Assembly (NCBI GenBank): GCA_050180705.1
Contig: JBFXDX010000010.1
Span: forward strand, 103,551 to 167,550
From: SB25 sp050180705
GTDB taxonomy: Bacteria; Bacteroidota; Bacteroidia; Bacteroidales; Tenuifilaceae
Length of the DNA: 64,000 nucleotides
Direction: 5' to 3'
Of this stretch, positions 17,267 through 26,400 are shown piece by piece. The number at the start of each line of letters is the position of its first letter. Position 1 is the stretch's first letter. The notes under the pieces are model-generated. The model worked only from the letters and a program-made list of their open reading frames with translations, was not told where the DNA came from and made no database searches. The translations under genes were made by a program, and so were the position numbers.

Positions 17267-18724
17267 ATGCTCAAACAGCGATTACAGCAAAAATTACTTC
17301 AAAAGTTATCTCCACAGCAAATACAAGTTATAAAGTTGTTGGAGATTCCTACCATGCTGCTTGAGCAAAGAATAAAAAAGGAGTTAGAGGAGAATCCTAT
17401 TTTAGAAGAAGGAGAAAATTACGAGTCGGAGGCCGAACCCGAGAATAATCTTGCCGAGGATGATGTAGATAAGAATGATGATGAATTTACTCTGGAGGAT
17501 TATTTAAACGACGAAGATGTTCCTTCGTACAGGCTTATGGCCAACAATACATCGAAGGACGATAAACGTGAAGAAATTCCTTTCTCGGTTGGAGTGACTT
17601 TCCACGAACATTTAGAGGATCAGCTGGGAATGCTCCCACTTTCGGAACGAGAGCATCAACTTGCGTTGTATTTAATTGGCAACTTAGATGAGGATGGCTA
17701 TTTGCGTCGAAAGTTAACTGCCATTACCGATGATATTGCTTTTGCCTTGGGTTTGGAAACCAACGAGGATGAACTTGAGAAGATTCTATATGTAATTCAG
17801 GATTTAGAACCAGTTGGCGTTGGTGCTCGCGATTTGCAGGAATGTTTGCTGTTGCAGTTGAAGGCAAAAGAAAGAACCTCTCGGATTGTAAGTATTGCTT
17901 ATAAAATTCTAAAGTATCATTTCGATGAATTTACTCGTAAGCATTACGATAAAATTGCCAGTAAATTAAGCCTAGAGGATGAGGACTTAAGGGATGCTAT
18001 TAATGAAATTATTAAGTTGAACCCTAAGCCCGGTGGCGGTTTTACAGATCCGTACAATCAATCGGCGCAGCATATTATTCCCGACTTTATTTTGGAGTAC
18101 ATAGATGGCGATTTTCAGCTGAGCCTCAATTCTCGCAATGTGCCCGATTTACGAATAAGCCGAGAGTATTCCGAGATGTTAGAGTCCTACTCAAACAATA
18201 AAGATTCGGTTTCGCGACAGGAAAAGGATGCCATGTCGTTTGTTCGTCAAAAAATTGAATCGGCAAAATGGTTTATCGATGCATTGAAACAGAGGCAGAA
18301 TACTCTGTTAGGAACAATGGAATCGATACTTGAGTATCAGCGGGAGTTCTTTCGCGATGGCGATGAAACTAAGTTGCGGCCAATGATTCTAAAGGATATT
18401 GCCGATAAAACCGGATTGGATATCTCTACCATTTCACGTGTGGCCAATAGCAAATATATTCAAACTCACTTTGGAATTTACCCATTAAAGTATTTCTTTA
18501 GCGAGGGTATGCAAACCGATTCGGGTGAAGAGGTATCAACAAAAGAGATAAAGAAAATTCTTCAGGAGTGTGTCGATAATGAGCAGAAGCGAAAGCCGCT
18601 TACCGATGAGCAATTAATGAAGATACTACAAGAAAAAGGGTATCCTATTGCCCGAAGGACCGTGGCTAAATATCGCGAACAGCTTGGAATTCCGGTGGCT
18701 CGATTAAGAAAAGAGTTAAAATAG
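17267..18724 (+). CDS. rpoN: RNA polymerase sigma-54 factor
   Basis: 485 residues. Region I is a glutamine/leucine-rich helix (LKQRLQQKLLQKLSPQQIQV, then EELEENPILEE-like ELEENPIL), followed by an acidic region II, the core-binding domain (about 110-290), a helix-turn-helix (DISTISRVANSKYIQTHFG, about 385-405) and the C-terminal RpoN box ARRTVAKYREQLGIP (about 463-477), which reads the -24 element. It redirects RNA polymerase to -24/-12 promoters that need an AAA+ activator; one such activator is encoded at 48644-49987. No separate promoter is evident in the 110 bases after asnS, so read-through from asnS is possible. Confidence 0.96.
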   Translation: MLKQRLQQKLLQKLSPQQIQVIKLLEIPTMLLEQRIKKELEENPILEEGENYESEAEPENNLAEDDVDKNDDEFTLEDYLNDEDVPSYRLMANNTSKDDKREEIPFSVGVTFHEHLEDQLGMLPLSEREHQLALYLIGNLDEDGYLRRKLTAITDDIAFALGLETNEDELEKILYVIQDLEPVGVGARDLQECLLLQLKAKERTSRIVSIAYKILKYHFDEFTRKHYDKIASKLSLEDEDLRDAINEIIKLNPKPGGGFTDPYNQSAQHIIPDFILEYIDGDFQLSLNSRNVPDLRISREYSEMLESYSNNKDSVSRQEKDAMSFVRQKIESAKWFIDALKQRQNTLLGTMESILEYQREFFRDGDETKLRPMILKDIADKTGLDISTISRVANSKYIQTHFGIYPLKYFFSEGMQTDSGEEVSTKEIKKILQECVDNEQKRKPLTDEQLMKILQEKGYPIARRTVAKYREQLGIPVARLRKELK

Positions 18725-18761
18725 ACAATACTCAGTTTGTTTTAGGTTCAAAATTATAAGT

Positions 18762-18799
18762 CTTGTTTCTAATAGTAGAACAAGCAATCTTCTTCTTTT
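18762..18799 (+). terminator. Weak hairpin after rpoN
   Basis: CTTGTT-CTA pairs with TAG-AACAAG (18762-18784) with one bulged T and a 4-base loop, then a pyrimidine/T-rich stretch. The stem is weak and the T-tract interrupted. Confidence 0.35.
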
Positions 18800-18827
18800 G
18801 AAAATTCATTGAAACTCTCTACTTTTA
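18797..18827 (+). promoter_or_regulatory. Bacteroidota promoter for the PAP2-like gene
   Basis: TTTG at 18797-18800, 19 bases, then TACTTTTA at 18820-18827 (seven of eight consensus positions counting the last G). Predicted start near 18834, leader about 63 nt. Confidence 0.55.
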
Positions 18828-18896
18828 CAAGTGCTTATAAGCAAAAGAAACTTCAGAATTGGAGTAATTGGTAGAATAGTTCAAAAATAAAAGCAA

Positions 18897-19502
18897 ATGA
18901 CACATAAGTTAGCCAGCGTTTTATCGGTAATATTTCATCCTTTTCTAGTTACTCTCTACAGTTTTCTGTTGATATTTAGCTCTGGCTCGTACATATCTTT
19001 TTTACCCAGCTCTATTAAGTTGGTTATAATGATGGTGGTGCTGTTGAATACCTTCTTAATTCCAATAATTTCGTTGGTTATAATTAAAAGACTAGGACTA
19101 ATAAAGAGTTTCTATTTAGAAAAGCATCGCGAAAGAATTATTCCCATTGTAATTACATCTATTCCTTACTTTTTTACTTTGTATTTGTTAGCAAAACTGC
19201 CTGTACCACATATTCTTGTTAGAATAATTGAAAGTGGTATTATTATTTTGTTGGTAGCTGCAATTGTTTCGTACTGGTGGAAAATTAGTTTGCATTTAAT
19301 GGGAATTGGCGGTTTAACAGGTTTTTTGTTTGCCTGTACATATAATAACTATTTCAATGCGATTCCTTTTATTGTTATCGCATTAATGGTATCTGGACTA
19401 TTGGCATCGGCACGCCTTAGTAATGGCGATCATAAACCTTCACAGGTATATCTTGGATTTTTTACGGGGGTTTGTATTGTATTTTCTTTTTTTCTACTTT
19501 AA
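18897..19502 (+). CDS. PAP2-like integral membrane protein
   Basis: 201 residues, almost entirely hydrophobic, with about six membrane segments (about 15-32, 40-62, 78-96, 103-125, 130-150, 155-172, 182-200 overlap at the margins). The C-terminal half reads SLHLMGIGGLTG and ARLSNGDHKPSQVYLGFFTG, which resembles the PSGH and SRxxxxxHxxxD regions of PAP2 phosphatases in a degenerate form. The lipid phosphatase role is therefore only a suggestion; the canonical first KxxxxxxRP motif is replaced by EKHRERIIP. It is probably monocistronic, with its own promoter. Confidence 0.6.
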   Translation: MTHKLASVLSVIFHPFLVTLYSFLLIFSSGSYISFLPSSIKLVIMMVVLLNTFLIPIISLVIIKRLGLIKSFYLEKHRERIIPIVITSIPYFFTLYLLAKLPVPHILVRIIESGIIILLVAAIVSYWWKISLHLMGIGGLTGFLFACTYNNYFNAIPFIVIALMVSGLLASARLSNGDHKPSQVYLGFFTGVCIVFSFFLL

Positions 19503-19840
19503 ACTCGACCGTTTTCGGACAAACATCAACTCTTCATTTACTTTAAATAGCAGTTTGTCAAATTGCTATTTATTCTGGCAAGAATGTTGATGATTTTATT
19601 TTGAATCATCTGTTAATTTTGTATTTTTCATTAAAAGCATTGCATTTAATAAGATTTTATAATATTTCGATAGCAAACTTTTTACAGAATAAGCCGTAGA
19701 AAGTATTATTATAGAGAAATTTAGAATAAATTTTATTTAAGTTTAATAGAATCAGCATTATAGACATCTTCTTAAAGTTTAAAAGTTGATGTATAATTTT
19801 AAGTAAGATATTGCAACGGCCTAATTTTGAGGACAATTTT
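19503..19840. other. AT-rich gap without a gene
   Basis: No open frame with coding character. It contains a 9-bp hairpin TAAATAGCA/TGCTATTTA (19544-19572) that may end the preceding transcript, and a 7-bp inverted repeat GATGATT/AATCATC (19589-19610). A degenerate sigma-54-like site at 19576-19591 is discussed among the rejected items. Confidence 0.5.
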
Positions 19841-19871
19841 TTTGCATATAAACTAAAAATATATACTTTCG
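19841..19871 (+). promoter_or_regulatory. Promoter of the second adhesin operon
   Basis: TTTG at 19841-19844, 19 bases, then TACTTTCG at 19864-19871, one base off TAnnTTTG. Predicted transcription start near 19878, about 56 bases before the first gene of the adhesin operon. Confidence 0.6.
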
Positions 19872-19933
19872 CCTATAATTTTGGGCTATTAGTCAAAATG
19901 GAGAGTTATTTACTAACAGGAAATCAACATTAA

Positions 19934-20485
19934 ATGAGAAAAATAGTATTCAATCTGTTGCTATCCTTTTTTGTATCAATCATTCCGAGCATTAATTGTT
20001 TTGGGCAAAAACAGTTTGTATCATTTGAAACAACTAATAATTCTAATATTGTTTGTCAAGGTAGTGTATTGGGCATTATTGCAAATATTAATCCGGAATA
20101 TGCTAATTATAAAAAGTTTGAATGGCAGTTTAATAAGGAGAATTTTAATAAGGTTAAAGACGAGATTGCTACAGTCAATACCTCTTTACCTGGAGAAAAA
20201 AAGTTAGTTTTTTCTATTATACTTGTTAATGATCAACAATTAGATACAGTTATTTATGTGAAAGTGCTTCCAAAACCAACTGTGAGTATTTATTTTTTAG
20301 ATAATTGCATAAAAACCAAGGAAAATAATATTGATGTTGAGAGTTATAAGTGGATGTTTAACAATTTATTAGTTGATAAATTTCACAATCAACCATACAA
20401 TGAACCTCAGGCAGGGTTATATAGAGTCATTGTGAAAGATATGAATGGTTGTACTGGAATTTCTGAGCCAATTCAAGTAAAATAA
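19934..20485 (+). CDS. Small secreted Ig/PKD-like protein at head of adhesin operon
   Basis: 183 residues with a signal peptide (hydrophobic 5-20, ending CFGQ). The remainder is a beta-rich sequence with the pattern of PKD/Ig-like modules: VCQGSVLGIIANI, KFEWQFNKEN, VIYVKVLPKPTVSI, SYKWMFNN, GLYRVIVKDMNGCTG. It has no T9SS C-terminal domain. The next gene begins 14 bases later and shares the same module style, so it may be an accessory or chaperone of the giant adhesin or a split-off N-terminal module. I do not recognise a named family. Confidence 0.75.
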   Translation: MRKIVFNLLLSFFVSIIPSINCFGQKQFVSFETTNNSNIVCQGSVLGIIANINPEYANYKKFEWQFNKENFNKVKDEIATVNTSLPGEKKLVFSIILVNDQQLDTVIYVKVLPKPTVSIYFLDNCIKTKENNIDVESYKWMFNNLLVDKFHNQPYNEPQAGLYRVIVKDMNGCTGISEPIQVK

Positions 20486-20499
20486 AAATTAATATACCA

Positions 20500-23400
20500 A
20501 TGAGAAGGGTTAGTAAATATATCACTCACATATTGGCATTATTTATCATATATGCCCTTTCTTCTTTTAGCTCGCTTAGTGGACAGACCTTGAATGTTTT
20601 TATACTATATGGGGAAAATGCCGTTACGGATGTTGAGGCGTGTCAAGGTTCTACTGTGGCATTAACTGTTGAGGTATATGGGGGGTCTGGAACAGGTCAT
20701 ACTTATACTTGGTCGGGAGACATCAATCCTCTTTATTTTAACGATCTTGGAGATTTAGTTTCTTATAAAAATACAACGCCATCAGGAACCTACAATTTAA
20801 CTGTGGATGTAACTGATGATGGAGGTTTTTCAGGATCGGCCAGCGTTACTGTCGTAATTAAGCCTAGTCCACTTTCAGATATCGTTGCAAACGGGCCAAC
20901 TACTTTTTGTGAAGGGGATTATGTTGAATTAGAAGAAACAAACGGTCAGACTGATGTAACCTATCAGTGGCAACGAAATTTCAGCAATATCTCAGGAGCG
21001 ACAAATTATAATTACAATGCCTATCTTTCAGGAAATTATAGGGTAAGGGTGAGCGGTTCTAACGGTTGCTCTAAATTATCAGGAATAATATCTGTTACTG
21101 CAAACGCTGCGCCAACGGCACCAACTGGAAGTGATTTGGAGGTATGTTATGATGGAGTTTCTCACAATGCATCGGCAACGGCACCAGCGGGGACTTCTGT
21201 TGTTTGGTATAATGCGGCAACAGGAGGGAGCGTTACGGTAGCTCCTTCGGGGACAACAGCTGGAATATATACGGCTTGGGCAGAATCTGTTGATGATATA
21301 ACTGCTTGTGTAAGTTCAACCCGTACGCAGGTTACCTTAACCATAAATGCATTACCCTCAGCGCCAACGGGAAGTAATGTAGTTGTTTGCTATGATGGAG
21401 CTTCGCATAGTGCATCGGCAACAGCACCGTCGGGATCTTCTGTTGTATGGTATACAGCAGCAACAGGCGGAAGTGTAACAACAGCCCCCACGGGAACTGC
21501 TGCTGGTGTGTATACAGCATGGGCCGAATCAGTAAATAATACAAGTGGCTGTGTAAGTTCAACCCGTACGCAGGTTACCTTAACCATAAATGCATTACCC
21601 TCAGCGCCAACGGGAAGCAATGTAGTTGTTTGCTACGATGGAGCTTCGCATAGTGCATCGGCAACAGCACCTTCAGGATCTTCTGTTGTATGGTATACAG
21701 CAGCAACAGGCGGAAGTGTAACAACAGCCCCCACGGGAACCGCTGCTGGTGTGTATACAGCATGGGCCGAATCAGTAAATAATACAAGTGGCTGTGTAAG
21801 TTCAACCCGTACGCAGGTTACCTTAACCATAAATGCATTACCCTCAGCGCCAACGGGAAGTAATGTAGTTGTTTGCTATGATGGAGCTTCGCATAGTGCA
21901 TCGGCAACAGCACCGTCGGGATCTTCTGTTGTATGGTATACAGCAGCAACAGGCGGAAGTGTAACAACAGCCCCCACGGGAACTGCTGCTGGTGTGTATA
22001 CAGCATGGGCCGAATCAGTAAATAATACAAGTGGCTGTGTAAGTTCAACCCGTACGCAGGTTACCTTAACCATAAATGCATTACCCTCAGCGCCAACGGG
22101 AAGCAATGTAGTTGTTTGCTACGATGGAGCTTCGCATAGTGCATCGGCAACAGCACCTTCAGGATCTTCTGTTGTATGGTATACAGCAGCAACAGGCGGA
22201 AGTGTAACAACAGCCCCCACGGGAACCGCTGCTGGTGTGTATACAGCATGGGCCGAATCAGTAAATAATACAAGTGGCTGTGTAAGTTCAACCCGTACGC
22301 AGGTTACATTGACAATAAATACGCTTCCTGCTGCACCAACAGGAAGCGATGTAGAGGTGTGCTACGATGGCGCTTCGCATAGTGCATCGGCTACAGCACC
22401 AGCAGGGGCTTCAGTTGTATGGTATGATGCAGCAACAGGAGGAAATGTGACAACTGCTCCTACAGGCACAACGGTAGGAACATATACCGCCTGGGCAGAA
22501 TCTGCTTATGGCGCAAGTGGATGTGTAAGCGAGACTAGAACAGAGGTAACTTTAACAATTAATCCTTTACCAACGCAGTTTAGTGTAACAGGTGGTGGTA
22601 ATTATTGTTTTGGGGATGCTGGGGCATTGGTTGGACTTAGCGATTCGGAAATCGGTGTTTCTTATACTTTATACAAAGATGGGGCACCGACTACTACTGT
22701 TGTTGCTGGAACTGGTAATGCTATTAGTTTTGGCCCCCAAACTACAGGAACATATACTGTATATGCGCAGATTGATGCGACTGGATGTACTCAAGTAATG
22801 AGCGGTTCTGCGGTTGCTTCCGAGATTCCTGCAATTGTTGGAAATTCAATAAGCGCTGATCAAATTATATGTTCTGGGACAGTTCCGGCACAGTTAACAG
22901 GTCCTATTCCAACGGGAGGTTCTGGATCTTATTCATATCGTTGGCAAAAAAGCACAACCTCGATAAGCGGTCCATTTACGAATATAACTGGAGCTACGGG
23001 GCAATCTTATTCACCTGGGGCCTTATCACAAACGACATATTACAGAAGAATTGTAACATCTGGTTCGTGTATTAGCATTAGTAATGTTCTTACAATTACT
23101 GTTAATCCTGTGATTAGTAATAATACGATAACAGCAGATCAATCTATATGTTACAATACAGCCCCAAGTCAATTAGATGGTTCAAGTCCTTCGGGAGGTT
23201 CTGGATCATATACATATATTTGGCAAAGTAGCACCGCTGGTGCGGCAGGTCCATTTAGTGATGTTGTAGGTGCAACAGACATTAATTATCAGCCAGGAAA
23301 TTTAACTCAGGATACATGGTTCCGAAGAATTGTTCTAAGTCCTCCATGTAGCGATAATATTAGTAATACAGTTTTGATTACAGTTAGTCCAGAGTTTTCA

Positions 23401-26400
23401 GTAAGTAGCTTTACGTCTTCCGATCCTACATGTAACGGTTATGCCAATGGTTCGGCTACTGCAAATTTAACCGGGGGAACGGCCCCATTCATATATAGTT
23501 GGAATACAACTCCGGAACAGACAACCCAAACTGCAACTGGATTATCGGCAGGTGTTAACTACATAGTAACAGTTACCGACGCCTCGCTTTGTGTGGCAAT
23601 TGGTAATATTACGCTAACAGAGCCAGCTGCAATTGCTTTATTATCGGTAACGCCAACCGATGTTACAGGATGCTATGGCGATACCAATGGCGCAATTCAA
23701 ATTGAGGGAGCTGGAGGTACTACAAACTATACTTATAGTTTGTATGAGGGTGCTACCTTAATTACATCTCAAACACCCGTATTTCCAGCTGGAGCCAACT
23801 TTACAGGTTTAGGTGCTGGATCATATAGTGTAAGTATAACTGATGTTAATTCTTGTCCTGCATATACTGAAAACAATATTGTAGTTTCTGAGCCAACAGA
23901 ATTGGTAATATCGGATGTTCAAACTACCTCTATATCATGTGCGGGATATTCTGACGGAACAATTACCATTATTGCAAGTGGTGGAACTGGTGCATTAGAG
24001 TATACAATTGATGGTTTAACATATCAGGCAAGCAATGTATTTGCTGTAGGTGAAGGTTATTACGATATTTCAGTTAGGGATGCTAATGGGTGCTCAACTT
24101 CTTGGCCAATTCAAATAGAAATGGTTGATCCTTCTGCAATTTCATTCAATTACGAAATCACCAATATTACTACATGTAATGGAGATAACTCAGGAAAGAT
24201 ATCTATAAGTAATGTAGCGGGAGGTTCGGAAACTGGTTATGAGTATTCGATTTATATCCCAGAAGCTTGGGGGCTAAATTCTTTATTCGAGAATCTTCCT
24301 GGTGGTGCTACAAATCCTTACTATATAAAAGTTAAAGACTCATATGGTTGTATTGAGGTTGGAAATAATGGAAATCCAATCTATATAAATCAACCAGCAC
24401 CTATTTCTTTTAATGTTGTTACTACTGATGTTACAACTTGTTGGTATAATACCAATGGAACAATAAAAATAAATTCAGTTTCAGGCGGAACTGGTAGTAA
24501 GCAGGTTTCTATTGATGGTGTTACATACTATCCCACAACAAAAACATTTAATGTAGGCGTTGGATCTTATACCGTATATGTTAGAGATGCAAATGGTTGT
24601 ATTGCAACTAAGTCTGCGGTCGTGTCGGGACCTCCAGCAATTGTGATTGATGCTGTTACTATTACCGATGCTACATGTTTTGGTGCCTCGAATGGCGAAT
24701 TTGATGCAACTGCCTCTGGAGGAACTCCTCCGTTAGAGTACTCTATAGATGGAGTAACTTATCAGGCAACAGGATTATTTACAGGCCTTGTTGGTGGTAC
24801 ATACACATTAAATGTTCGCGATGCCAATGGTTGTGTTTTAGATCAAGATGTTGTTGTTGGACAACCACCTGTGCTCTACTTTTCACAACAGGATGTTGCT
24901 CCAATTACGTGTAATGGCGCTAACGATGGTGAAATAACCTTAACCGCTGCAGGTGGAAATGCTCCGTATAGTTATAGTATTACAGGGGGAGCACCTTATT
25001 CAAACACAACGGGAACGTTTACTGGCTTATCTGCTGCAACATATACTGTAGCTGTTTTAGATAATAATGGTTGCGAAGTATTAGGAGATGACCTTACCGT
25101 TACAGAACCTGATCCAATCTCTATAACAAGTCAGGCTTCTACAGATATTCTTTGCTTTGGAGAGTCAAATGGAACAATTTCAGTTACAGCTACAGGTGGA
25201 ACAAATCCGTTGGTTTATAGTTTACTTGATGCAGGTTCAAATGTGGTTGCAACTAGTACAGATGGTAACTTTACAGGAGTTGCACTTGGAACCTATACTG
25301 TTGCGGTAGATGATGCCCACTATTGCGGGCCTGTAGTTGCTGGGCCTTTCACTATTTCTCAACCAGCATTACTTGATTTTACATATACAACAGTTGATTT
25401 GACTTGCTATAATGATGGTACTGGTGAGATCTCTGTTAATGCTACGGGTGGAATTGCTCCGTATGAATATTCTTTTGATGGAGGTGTAACCATTGTTGGC
25501 AGCAATATTCTAGGAGGCTTGAATGGCGGTGATTATACAGTTATTGTTCGCGATGCAAATAGTTGCGAAACATCCCAGGTTGTAACAATAATTGCTCCGG
25601 CAGAATTGATTATTTCTTTGGATGTTACTAATATATCGTGTAGTAGTTTAGCCGATGGCCAAATTGTTGCAAATGTATCTGGAGGAAATACATCAATTCC
25701 ATACCAATACAGAATAGATGGTGGAGCATGGCAAGCATCCAATACTTTTACAGGTTTATCAGATGCAACATATTTTATAGAGGCAATTGATGCTAGCGGC
25801 TGTATCATTGGTGATAATGCAAGTATTGTTGCACCTACTGCAATAAGTATTGATAACGTTACTCCTGTCAATCCAACTTGTACATCAAAGGGAAGTATAA
25901 CCGTTGAAGCAAGCGGTGGAACAGGTATACTAACTTATACTCTTAACCCAGGAGCCATACAAACCAATACAACTGGAGTATTTAATGATTTGGATATTGG
26001 AACATACACAGTTGATATTATCGATGCGAATGGCTGTGGGCCTGTTACCAGTGCGCCAATCGTACTCTCTGCTCCTGCATTAATATCTTTAGACGATGTT
26101 ATTGTTACCGATGTAACTGGATGCTATGGAAATAATGATGGAACAATTACGGTTGTTGCATCTGGTGGTACTGTTCCATTACAGTATTCAATAGACAATG
26201 GGGTAACGTATCAGGCTTCTAACGCATTTACAGGTTTATCCGCAAATACTTACGAAGTCGTTGTAAATGATGTTAATAATTGTCCGCAAAATTCGACAGT
26301 TACAATTAGTCAGCCTGTAGAACTAGTAATTACTGGCTTTAGTGTAGTTCAGGAAACAACTGCTGGTTCTGGCGATGGTTCAATTTCAGTAACTGCATCG

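Noticed and set aside
19576..19591. TGGCAAGAATGTTGAT as a sigma-54 (-24/-12) promoter for the adhesin operon
   Set aside because: The -24 part and spacing fit but the critical GC at -12 is GA, the site is about 340 bases upstream, and a good primary-sigma promoter lies closer.
21390..22106. Repeated 76-codon antisense ORFs in the second adhesin
   Set aside because: They recur every 243 bp because the coding repeat does; they are shadows of the plus-strand gene.
21351..22322. Regularly spaced near-identical repeats as a CRISPR array
   Set aside because: The repeats are 243-bp, contiguous, in frame and without spacers; they are protein-coding.
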